A model generated the notes under the pieces. The model saw only the letters and a program-made list of their open reading frames with translations. It did no database searches and was not told the origin of the DNA. A stretch of 21,477 bases of DNA from assembly GCA_020634015.1 (NCBI GenBank), contig JACKCN010000013.1:1-21477 (forward strand), read 5' to 3'. This document shows, piece by piece, positions 13,765 through 21,477 of this stretch. This stretch comes from Candidatus Delongbacteria bacterium. GTDB taxonomy: Bacteria; CAIWAD01. The position numbers and the translations under genes were made by a program. Position 1 is the first letter of the stretch. Each line of letters starts with the position of its first letter.

Positions 13765-15606
13765 ATGCAGTGCACCATTCCCTGTCTGATTCTTGTCCTG
13801 ACGCTGGCCGCCCGGGCCGCGTATTTCAGCGACTGGCTGTACCTCAGCGACAGCGAGCTCACTCCCGCCAACGGGCTGGTGAATTTCTACTCCGGAGACC
13901 TCATGGTGGGGCGCATGCACACCAATGGCGAGCTGCGGATCACCACGATGTCGTGGCCCGAGATTGGCGGCCCGGTCACGTCAGTCATGTGCGATGTTTT
14001 CTCAATTTCCCCATCGGACCTGCCCGCCGTGTTCCCGCAGGGCTTCCGCGGTGGCTTTGACCGAGCCGTGTTTCCCGGAGAGGCGGAAATCCTCGCGGTC
14101 GCCGGGCAGGCGGAGCCCGGGCACCGTTTCGCGGGACGGGATGTGGACTCGCTGCAGCTGACCACATGGATCCAGTTCGACCAGGCCAGCTATCATGTGA
14201 GTCAGTACACACAGGAAGGAGTCCAGGGGCTGGACACCAGCTACGTGCTGCCCTGGGAAACCCGCGCACTGCCCGCCAGTCCGGGTGTGATCTGGGTCCA
14301 GGGCGTGGCGCGCATCCAGGGGGTGATTGCGGGCCAGCTGACCGTCGTCGCCAGCGACACCTTGTTCCTGACCGGCGATCTGGTCACCGAGGACGTGATC
14401 CTGAATCCCTGTGGCTCGCCGCAGACCTTCGGAACCGTGCCTGCGGGCTCGCCCAACCGCATCGGCCTGATCAGTCTGAGCCAGGTACTGATTGCCGCCA
14501 CCACAGCCAATGGTCTGGGTGACGGAGCCAACGCTCACCCGTGGCAATGCCCTTCGCCCTACCCGCCGGTGATCACCGTCTGCGGGCAGGATCGGCGCGA
14601 TATCGTGATCACCGCGGCAATTCTGGCGCTGGGCTGCGGGTACGGGGTGGAATTCTGGAAGTCCTCGGTCACGCCCAATCCCGCTCCGGTGCTTCAGCCC
14701 AACTGTTCCGGCTGGAGCGACACTCACGCCCAGCGCATCGAGTGCGGACAGGACGCCACGACGCCCGACTACCGTGGCACGATCTGGCTGGCGGGGTCGA
14801 TCGCCTTCTCGATGCGGGGGTACTCGCTGATCACCGCGTACTGGCAGAACCCGCTGACCCCCGTCGGCTACCAACTGAAGCACTGGCGCCACGACCCCAA
14901 CCTGCTGGACAGTCCGCCGCCCTACTGGCCCGAACTGATCTGGGAGGACGAGGACCCCCTCGAGATCGAACCCAGTGAGATCGCCCAGTCCCTGTGCGGC
15001 ATGGTGGAGGATCCGGATGCTTTCCGTGTGGCATGGAATGCGGGGTTGATCCACTTGACGGTGGCCCCCAGCGAGAACGCGCTCTGCCCGGATGAGAGCG
15101 TGCGTCTGGGAATCTGGCTCGATGGACTGGAAGTCGCGCACAGCGACACGGTGGTGGCAACGGACACAGCACTCGAGCTGATTCCCGAGCTGGTACTCCC
15201 ACCGGATGGCACGCACACTCTGCATCTGGAACTGGCCTGGGACACCCGGGTCTGGAACCGCGGCGGCGAGCTCTGCCAATACCAGATCGAGTTCACGGAT
15301 GTGGCGGAGGACAGGCATGCCGGACCGCAGGCCTTCGAGCTGGCGGTCTTTCCCAATCCCTTCAATCCGGGCACCACTGTGAGTTTCAATCTGCCCGCGC
15401 GTGAGACACTGCGCCTGGTCGTGCACGACCTGACCGGCCGGCGCATCCGGGTGCTGGAGCTGGGGTCGCTACCAGCAGGCTCGCAAGGTGTGTACTGGGA
15501 CGGCCGCAGCGACGGCGGGCAGGACGCGCCCAGCGGAGTCTACTTCCTGGGCATCGAAGGCGGTTCGGGCCGGCTGGGTGTCGTGAAGGCGCTGCTGGTG
15601 CGCTGA
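13765..15606 (+). CDS. Secreted DUF4900-like protein with C-terminal sorting domain
   Basis: The 613-residue product is taken from ATG 13765 (GGAGG at 13756-13760) because the signal peptide MQCTIPCLILVLTLAARA starts there. GTG 13738 is in frame and would add nine residues. The early region (FYSGDLMVGRMHTNGELRI, then GGPVTS) and a later part (GTIWLAGSIAF, MRGYSLI, LKHWRHDPNLLDSPPPYWPE) resemble the DUF4900/PilX-like pattern of proteins whose text reads 'dG-v-GpvHsN--l-i-g-p-f-gpVt' and ends 'yD-rl---pPP-fP'. Residues 528-613 are a sorting-type domain (FPNPFNPGTTVSF, HDLTGRRI, PSGVYFLGI) homologous to that of the RCC1-like protein at 514. It is probably a surface or released protein of unknown role. 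Confidence 0.85.
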   Translation: MQCTIPCLILVLTLAARAAYFSDWLYLSDSELTPANGLVNFYSGDLMVGRMHTNGELRITTMSWPEIGGPVTSVMCDVFSISPSDLPAVFPQGFRGGFDRAVFPGEAEILAVAGQAEPGHRFAGRDVDSLQLTTWIQFDQASYHVSQYTQEGVQGLDTSYVLPWETRALPASPGVIWVQGVARIQGVIAGQLTVVASDTLFLTGDLVTEDVILNPCGSPQTFGTVPAGSPNRIGLISLSQVLIAATTANGLGDGANAHPWQCPSPYPPVITVCGQDRRDIVITAAILALGCGYGVEFWKSSVTPNPAPVLQPNCSGWSDTHAQRIECGQDATTPDYRGTIWLAGSIAFSMRGYSLITAYWQNPLTPVGYQLKHWRHDPNLLDSPPPYWPELIWEDEDPLEIEPSEIAQSLCGMVEDPDAFRVAWNAGLIHLTVAPSENALCPDESVRLGIWLDGLEVAHSDTVVATDTALELIPELVLPPDGTHTLHLELAWDTRVWNRGGELCQYQIEFTDVAEDRHAGPQAFELAVFPNPFNPGTTVSFNLPARETLRLVVHDLTGRRIRVLELGSLPAGSQGVYWDGRSDGGQDAPSGVYFLGIEGGSGRLGVVKALLVR

Positions 15607-15653
15607 GAGTCAGGCTTGCAGCGTGTGGTCGACAGCGGGCTCAACACCAATGT

Positions 15654-17567
<1,914 letters not shown>

Positions 17568-17629
17568 GGGTCCCCGAAAGCTGACTCCTATGTCGCGACG
17601 GTTTGCGACGAGACGCCAAAAGTAAGGAA

Positions 17630-17652
17630 GCGCTGCGTCAGAAGCGCAGCGC
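17630..17652 (-). other. 8-bp perfect hairpin upstream of ispG
   Basis: GCGCTGCG (17630-17637) and CGCAGCGC (17645-17652) are perfect complements with a 7-nt loop. On the minus strand it is followed by TTCCTTACTTTTGG, a loose T-rich run 63 nt before the ispG start, so it could be a leader attenuator-like structure. There is no supporting evidence beyond position. Confidence 0.35.
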
Positions 17653-17735
17653 AACTCCCGCCCACCCTCAACCCAAGCCAACCTCGCCCCACACCTCCTT
17701 TCGCGCCCCCTCGTCACTTCAGACCCACCTTCACA

Positions 17736-17757
17736 CCCTTCGCCCCCTCCCTCGCCC
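17736..17757 (-). other. Predicted G-quadruplex motif
   Basis: Read on the minus strand, this segment is G3-CGA-G3-A-G3-GGCGAA-G3, satisfying the G3-N1-7 rule with loops of 3, 1 and 6. It is in the purine-rich strand that would be the 5' leader of an ispG transcript starting upstream of it. Further G runs (GGGG, GGGGGGG) flank it, so alternative folds are possible. Confidence 0.5.
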
Positions 17758-17800
17758 ACCGCAGCAGCTTCCCCTTCGCCCCCCCCATGCTGACAGCAGC

Positions 17801-17844
17801 ATTTTTTGCCTTCGGGCGCCCGCCGGCGCCCAAAGGCCAAAAAT
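17801..17844. repeat. 20-bp-arm inverted repeat with outward T and A tracts
   Basis: The arms are ATTTTTTGCCTTCGGGCGCC (17801-17820) and GGCGCCCAAAGGCCAAAAAT (17825-17844), which pair at 18 of 20 positions around a CGCC loop. The T run is on the 5' side and the A run on the 3' side in both reading directions, the reverse of an intrinsic terminator. It may be a REP-like extragenic element or a binding site. Confidence 0.6.
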
Positions 17845-17851
17845 GCGAGGA

Positions 17852-17882
17852 GCCTCAGTGCCGGCCCCGCCGGCACTGAGGC
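17852..17882. repeat. 13-bp perfect inverted repeat upstream of the phosphofructokinase gene
   Basis: GCCTCAGTGCCGG (17852-17864) and CCGGCACTGAGGC (17870-17882) pair perfectly around CCCCG; the loop can close by one more C-G pair. It lies 8 nt after the preceding palindrome, so the two form a composite. On the minus strand a TTTTT run appears 8 nt after it, too far for a good terminator. Confidence 0.6.
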
Positions 17883-17889
17883 ACACAGG

Positions 17890-17920
17890 TTGGGCCGTTG
17901 CGCCCCATGTGTTACCTTCG
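17890..17920 (+). promoter_or_regulatory. Possible Bacteroidetes-style promoter for the phosphofructokinase gene
   Basis: TACCTTCG (17913-17920) agrees at all but one fixed position with the Bacteroidetes -7 element TAnnTTTG, and TTGG (17890-17893) is 19 nt upstream, as for a -33 TTTG-like element. It would place transcription start 50-60 nt before the gene. Evidence is motif similarity only. Confidence 0.3.
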
Positions 17921-17976
17921 CGCCGTTTGACGGCAAGGGCAGCTGCCCTCAGTCTTTCCCCCATCCAGGAGGCCCG

Positions 17977-19182
17977 ATGCCCCCCACTCGAAAAGAGTCC
18001 AATGACGCCAAGGACAGCACATCTCCCGCTGCTCTGGCTGCGGCGAACCGCGTGGTCGCAACGCCACGTACCATCCGACGGATCGCCGTATCCACCAGCG
18101 GTGGCGACGCACCCGGCCTGAACGCGGTCATCCGCGGAGTCACCAAGGCCGCCATCCAGAAATATCGCTGGGAAGTCACCGGCATTCTCAATGGCCTCGA
18201 AGGCCTGATCGACACGCGCCGGATCATGCCGCTGGGCATCGAGCAGGTGCGCGGCATCATGCAGAAGGGCGGCACGATTCTGGGCGCCGATTCCAGCGGA
18301 TACCCCTTCAATCGCCGCGTGATCCGCAATGGCGAAGCCGTGGATCTGGACGTGCGCAACCTGATCAAGCAGAACTTCCACTATCTCGGCCTGGATGCCC
18401 TGGTCTGCATCGGGGGCGAGGGCACCATGGCCATCGCCCATGAGCTCTCCGAGCTGGGCATTCCGGTGGTGGGCGTGCCCAAGACCATTGACAACGACCT
18501 GGCCGGCACGGACTACACCTTCGGCTTCCGCACCGCGGTGCAGAACGCCATGGAAGCCTGCGACCGCCTGCACGACACGGCCGCCAGCCACCACCGGGTG
18601 ATGATCCTCGAGGTCATGGGCCGCTACGCCGGCTGGATCGCCCTCAACACGGGCATTTCCGGCGATGCCGACATCATCCTGATTCCCGAGATCCCCTTCG
18701 ACCTCAACGAAGTCAATGACGCCATCATTCGCCGCCAGCGCCGTGGCAAGGATTTCTCGATCATCGTGGTGGCCGAAGGCGCCCACGAAGCGGGCGGAAG
18801 TCACATCGTGGCCGAGAAGGCCGCCGAGCGCCAGTCCGACATGGATCGTCTGGGCGGTGTGGGCGGCTGGCTGGCCCGCAAGATCAGCGAGGGCACGGGC
18901 ATGCAGTGCCGCAGCACCGTGCTGGGCCACATCCAGCGTGGCGGATCGCCCACGGCCTCGGACCGGCAGCTGGCCACCTTCTTCGGCATTCACGCCGTGG
19001 AACTGATCGCCGCCGGCCAGTTCGACCGCATCACGGTGCTCAACGGCACCACCATCACGGATGTGCCCATGGACAGCGTGATCCGCCAGTACAAACAGGT
19101 GGATCCCCAGGGCCAGGCCGTCATGTTCGCCGAACGGCTGGGCATCAATTTCGGCCGGCCCAACCAGGAAGTGGAACTCTAG
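17977..19182 (+). CDS. 6-phosphofructokinase, group III type, probably ATP-dependent
   Basis: The 401-residue product starts at ATG 17977 behind AGGAGG at 17967-17972. PFK phosphorylates fructose 6-phosphate in glycolysis. Motifs in order: STSGGDAPGLNAVIRG (39-54), LGADSSGYPF (102-111), CIGGEGTMAIAHEL (144-157), VPKTIDNDLAGTD (167-179; D172 is the catalytic base), MGRYAGWIAL (214-223), ADIILIPEIPFD (231-242), GHIQRGGSPTASDR (317-330). The phosphoryl-donor positions are G149 (equivalent to E. coli G104) and K169 (equivalent to G124). G/K is known from ATP-using members of the mixed-substrate group III, whereas D/K marks PPi users. ATP is therefore favoured, but this clade is known to switch. 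Residues 1-33 are a non-conserved N-terminal extension. Confidence 0.95.
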   Translation: MPPTRKESNDAKDSTSPAALAAANRVVATPRTIRRIAVSTSGGDAPGLNAVIRGVTKAAIQKYRWEVTGILNGLEGLIDTRRIMPLGIEQVRGIMQKGGTILGADSSGYPFNRRVIRNGEAVDLDVRNLIKQNFHYLGLDALVCIGGEGTMAIAHELSELGIPVVGVPKTIDNDLAGTDYTFGFRTAVQNAMEACDRLHDTAASHHRVMILEVMGRYAGWIALNTGISGDADIILIPEIPFDLNEVNDAIIRRQRRGKDFSIIVVAEGAHEAGGSHIVAEKAAERQSDMDRLGGVGGWLARKISEGTGMQCRSTVLGHIQRGGSPTASDRQLATFFGIHAVELIAAGQFDRITVLNGTTITDVPMDSVIRQYKQVDPQGQAVMFAERLGINFGRPNQEVEL

Positions 19183-19203
19183 CACCCTCTGTCACGCAGT
19201 GCA

Positions 19204-19227
19204 CGGGCCGCTGACCTGAACGGCCCG
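19204..19227 (+). terminator. GC-rich hairpin after the phosphofructokinase gene
   Basis: CGGGCCG (19204-19210) pairs perfectly with CGGCCCG (19221-19227) across a 10-nt loop, 21 nt after the stop. No T run follows. A second hairpin, CCGGAG-GTGCTG-CTCCGG (19252-19269), stands 26 nt before the next start. These could end or regulate the transcript, but an intrinsic terminator is not clear. Confidence 0.35.
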
Positions 19228-19295
19228 CAACGTGTCGGCCGCGGATCTACGCCGGAGGTGCTGCTCCGGGGCGGCCGGCTTGCCAGGACACATCA

Positions 19296-20462
19296 ATGAG
19301 CCAGAAGGATCCGAAACGCCAGCAACGCAAACTGCCCGTGGAAAATCTGCGGGTAGGCATGGTGCTTCCCGGGGATGCCTGGATCCAGCGTGACGATGGG
19401 CGGCGCGTGCAGATCTTCAGCAGCGGTCAGCCGATCAGCAGCGAAGGCGTGCTCTGGCAATTGTCCGCGCACGGAGTGCACGAACTCCAGCTGGATGTCC
19501 CCCTGCTGCGCCGCGACCTTGTGGAAGACGGACGCTGCAGCAAGGCCAACCTGCAGCGCTTCGACTCCCTGCGATCCAGTCTGGACCGCGCCGAAGATCT
19601 GGGCCAGAAGAGCCTGCGCCAGCAGCAGCTGATCCTGCAGAGTGCGGCCCAGGGCGGCCAGCCTTCACTGGGGGACCTGCTGGAATCCTTGATGAATCAG
19701 GCGGGCCTGCTGGAGAACAATCCCGAACTGGGCTGCGTGCTGGCGACCTTCAACCGCATGGATGCCGAACAGGGGGGCAGGGCGCAGAGTTGCGCCTGGC
19801 TGCTCCAGGGGCTGGCCCTTGTCCGCAGCCCCCGTGCCAGCCGCGAAGAGTTGATCACACGGGCCCTGACGGGCCTGCTGCACGACATCGGGATGGTGGA
19901 TTGCCGCCCCGGGCATGGAGGCGACCCTCGTGATTCAGAGGATTTCGCCGAGCATCCGCTCTTCGGTGAGACGATTCTGCGTCAGATCCCGGGTTTGCCC
20001 GGCGTGGTCAGCACCGTGGCGGCTCAGCATCACGAGCGCTTCAACGGACAGGGGTTCCCCGCAGGACTGGGAGTTTCCGAAATCCATCCTCTGGCGCTGG
20101 AAGCCGGACTGGTGGATGCCTGGCTCGATCTGCTGCAGCCCCGGGGAGCCAGACAGGGCCTGCCGGCTGCGGCGGCCGTCAATGTGGTACGTGCCTGGGC
20201 CGACCGGGAGTTTCCCGCGGAACTGGTGTTCTCCTTCCTTGACTGGCTGGGCCCCTGGCCCGTGTCCTCGGCCGTGGAACTGAGTGATGGGCGCCGCGGC
20301 ATCGTGGCCCTGCGCGCGGGCGAGGAACCCGGATTGCCCGTGGTGGCCGTGCGCAGTGGGCCGATGACGGTCACCCTCGAGGATCTGGCGCTGGGCTCGC
20401 TGCGCATCCAGCGTGGCACAAGCCTGGACCAGAGCGACCTCCAGCCCGAAGAGGTATTCTGA
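19296..20462 (+). CDS. Degenerate HD-GYP domain protein
   Basis: The 388-residue product starts at ATG 19296 (weak AGGA at 19285-19288). N-terminal LPVENLRVGMVLPGDAWI (13-30) is the beta-hairpin start common in HD-GYP proteins (DUF3391-like). Residues about 145-290 are the HD core: LTGLLHDIGMVD (191-202) with H196-D197, HPLFGETIL (220-228), AAQHHERFNGQGFPAGL (242-258) with H245-H246, and LVDAWLDLL (272-280) with D274. HD-GYP enzymes hydrolyse cyclic di-GMP. Here the first metal His (normally in 'eHS') appears to be Gln164, and GYP is GFP, so activity may be lost or altered. A beta-rich tail, about 305-388, follows. TGA overlaps the kdsB start by one base (TGATG), implying coupled expression. 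Confidence 0.82.
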   Translation: MSQKDPKRQQRKLPVENLRVGMVLPGDAWIQRDDGRRVQIFSSGQPISSEGVLWQLSAHGVHELQLDVPLLRRDLVEDGRCSKANLQRFDSLRSSLDRAEDLGQKSLRQQQLILQSAAQGGQPSLGDLLESLMNQAGLLENNPELGCVLATFNRMDAEQGGRAQSCAWLLQGLALVRSPRASREELITRALTGLLHDIGMVDCRPGHGGDPRDSEDFAEHPLFGETILRQIPGLPGVVSTVAAQHHERFNGQGFPAGLGVSEIHPLALEAGLVDAWLDLLQPRGARQGLPAAAAVNVVRAWADREFPAELVFSFLDWLGPWPVSSAVELSDGRRGIVALRAGEEPGLPVVAVRSGPMTVTLEDLALGSLRIQRGTSLDQSDLQPEEVF

Positions 20463-21193
20463 TGGGCAGGGTTCTGGGGGTGATCCCGGCCCGCTGGGCC
20501 TCGAGCCGTTTTCCCGGCAAGCCTCTGGCCCTGATTCTGGGCCGTCCCATGATCCAGTGGGTCTGGCAGGCCTGCAGCCGTGCCACGTCCCTGGATGAAC
20601 TGGTGGTGGCCACCGACGACGCACGCATCGCGGACGCGGTGCAGGCCTTCGGCGGTCGGGTGGAGCTGACGCGCGCCGATCACGAGAGCGGCAGCGACCG
20701 TCTGGCCGAAGTGGCCTCGCGCTCCGACGCGGAGCTGCTGGTGAACATCCAGGGCGACGAGCCTCTGATGGACTCCAGCGTGATCGACGCCGTGGTGGCC
20801 GAATTGCGCCGCGATCCGCAGTGCCAGTGCGCCACAGCCGTGACCCGTTTCCGCAACCGGGCCGAGCTTGAGAGCCCGGACACGGCCAAGGTGATTCTGG
20901 ATCACGACAATCGCGCGCTCTACTTTTCGCGGGCGGTGATTCCTTTCCCGCGGGATGGGGCGCCCGTTCTTGAGAGCTATCACAAGCACATCGGCATCTA
21001 CGGCTATCGCCCGGCTCTGCTGGCCCGTCTCGGCAGTCTGAGCAGCACCTTCGAGCACATCGAGAAGCTCGAGCAGCTCCGGCTGCTGGAGAATGGCATC
21101 GCAGTGCGGGTGGCCCGGGTCAGTTATCAGCCCCTCGGTGTCGACCGACCCGAGGACATCGCCGCCGTTGAAGCCCTGCTTGCCCACCCATGA
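20462..21193 (+). CDS. kdsB: 3-deoxy-manno-octulosonate cytidylyltransferase
   Basis: The 243-residue product starts at ATG 20462, overlapping the upstream stop. KdsB activates KDO with CTP to CMP-KDO for lipid A-core assembly in the cytoplasm. Seen: VIPARWASSRFPGKPL (7-22; nucleotide-binding loop), VVATDDARI (48-56), HESGSDRLAEV (74-84), VNIQGDEPLMD (94-104; D99 binds Mg), AVTRFR, LYFSRAVIPFPR, HKHIGIYGYRPALL, STFEHIEKLEQLRLLENG and the C-terminal GVDRPEDI. The length is normal for the family (about 245). The gene implies an LPS-bearing outer membrane. It is followed 13 nt later by pyrG, which makes the CTP it uses. Confidence 0.97.
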   Translation: MGRVLGVIPARWASSRFPGKPLALILGRPMIQWVWQACSRATSLDELVVATDDARIADAVQAFGGRVELTRADHESGSDRLAEVASRSDAELLVNIQGDEPLMDSSVIDAVVAELRRDPQCQCATAVTRFRNRAELESPDTAKVILDHDNRALYFSRAVIPFPRDGAPVLESYHKHIGIYGYRPALLARLGSLSSTFEHIEKLEQLRLLENGIAVRVARVSYQPLGVDRPEDIAAVEALLAHP

Positions 21194-21206
21194 GAAGGAG
21201 ACCCAA

Positions 21207-21477
21207 GTGGCCCGCACCCCCCGCCTGAGATCCAAGTTCATTTTCATCACGGGGGGAGTCGTCTCCTCGCTGGGCAAGGGCATCACGATTTCCTCCCTGG
21301 GCATCCTGCTGCAGGCGCGCGGGCTCAAGGTCAACGTGATCAAGCTGGACCCTTATCTCAACGTCGATGCGGGCACCATGAACCCCTACCAGCACGGCGA
21401 AGTCTACGTCACCGAGGACGGGGCCGAGACCGATCTGGATCTGGGGCATTACGAGCGCTTTCTGGACATCACCACCA
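21207..21477 (+). CDS. pyrG: CTP synthase, N-terminal part (cut by window end)
   Basis: The first 90 codons are present. GTG 21207 is the start, with AAGGAG at 21195-21200. The amidoligase domain opens as KFIFITGGVVSSLGKGI, then SSLGILLQARGLKVNVIKLD, then PYLNVDAGTMNPYQHGE and VYVTEDGAETDLDLGHYERF, all hallmark CTP synthase segments (P-loop, substrate loop, Mg-binding D and E). PyrG converts UTP to CTP with glutamine. Placement just after kdsB, a CTP consumer, is functionally sensible. Confidence 0.97.
   Translation, partial: MARTPRLRSKFIFITGGVVSSLGKGITISSLGILLQARGLKVNVIKLDPYLNVDAGTMNPYQHGEVYVTEDGAETDLDLGHYERFLDITT

Larger units (their letters stand above)
17568..17976. other. Divergent spacer between ispG and the phosphofructokinase gene
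   Basis: This 409-bp spacer must hold promoters for both directions. It contains no gene. From 17655 to 17800 the plus strand is strikingly C- and pyrimidine-rich (minus strand G- and purine-rich). Three strong inverted repeats (17630-17652, 17801-17844, 17852-17882) and a canonical G-quadruplex motif on the minus strand lie inside. Apparent open frames through it on both strands are by-products of the low stop-codon content. Confidence 0.7.

Noticed and set aside
14002..15426. 474-residue minus-strand open frame
   Set aside because: Antisense to the sorting-domain protein, whose signal peptide and C-terminal domain are clear. The minus-strand product has no domain.
17801..17844. Bidirectional intrinsic terminator between ispG and the phosphofructokinase gene
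   Set aside because: The T run precedes the stem and the A run follows it on both strands, the opposite of a terminator, and the two genes diverge so no terminator is needed there.
17568..17936. 123-residue N-terminal extension of IspG
   Set aside because: The frame is open only because the purine-rich strand lacks stops. The extension is low-complexity, spans palindromes and the G-quadruplex motif, and known IspG proteins begin near MYVKNRLQYRR.

Overview
The window looks like chromosomal DNA of a Gram-negative bacterium of the FCB superphylum type or a neighbouring candidate phylum. This is an inference from four things. Two secreted proteins end in homologous 86-residue sorting-type domains (NPFNP...GRR...G.YFL). 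There is a KDO pathway gene (kdsB), so the cell makes LPS. IspG is the long, insert-containing form. The phosphofructokinase is of the group III type. I cannot name a genus.

Layout: 1-513 carries no supportable gene. 514-2535 encodes a secreted RCC1-like repeat protein with 13 clear 39-residue repeats and a C-terminal sorting domain. 2536-3014 is a spacer with one good hairpin. 3015-7915 is a tightly packed, apparently foreign five-gene immunity operon: a TIR-SLOG fusion, a ThsB-like TIR protein, an Nmad2 protein, a MazG/MazG_C protein and a second ThsB-like TIR protein. The last four are joined by 4-nt ATGA overlaps. A decayed gene of the 5-hmdU DNA kinase helical-domain type follows (7903-8466, two in-frame amber codons, 3' end lost), then a probable YCII-family tail. 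The island prefers CTC leucine codons, while the flanking genes prefer CTG.

From 8869 onward the window returns to host-like sequence. It holds an anchored hypothetical protein and an overlapping Nudix hydrolase, then an IS3-type transposase scrap. A coupled module of two YbjQ-family proteins and an M48 membrane protease follows, with a stray second M48 C-terminus downstream. Next come two secreted proteins, the second a sorting-domain protein with DUF4900-like features. Housekeeping genes finish the window: ispG on the minus strand, divergent from a group III 6-phosphofructokinase across a 409-bp spacer rich in palindromes and a minus-strand G-quadruplex motif; a degenerate HD-GYP protein coupled to kdsB; and the 5' end of pyrG.

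The most interesting unit is the operon at 3015-7915. The likely reading is a Thoeris-like system: the small TIR proteins make an NAD-derived nucleotide signal, the SLOG part of the large protein senses it, and that protein's own TIR domain destroys NAD. The added MazG and Nmad2 genes and the dead hmdU-kinase-like gene tie the locus to nucleotide-pool or modified-base biology. That coupling is inferred from gene content and order, not shown.
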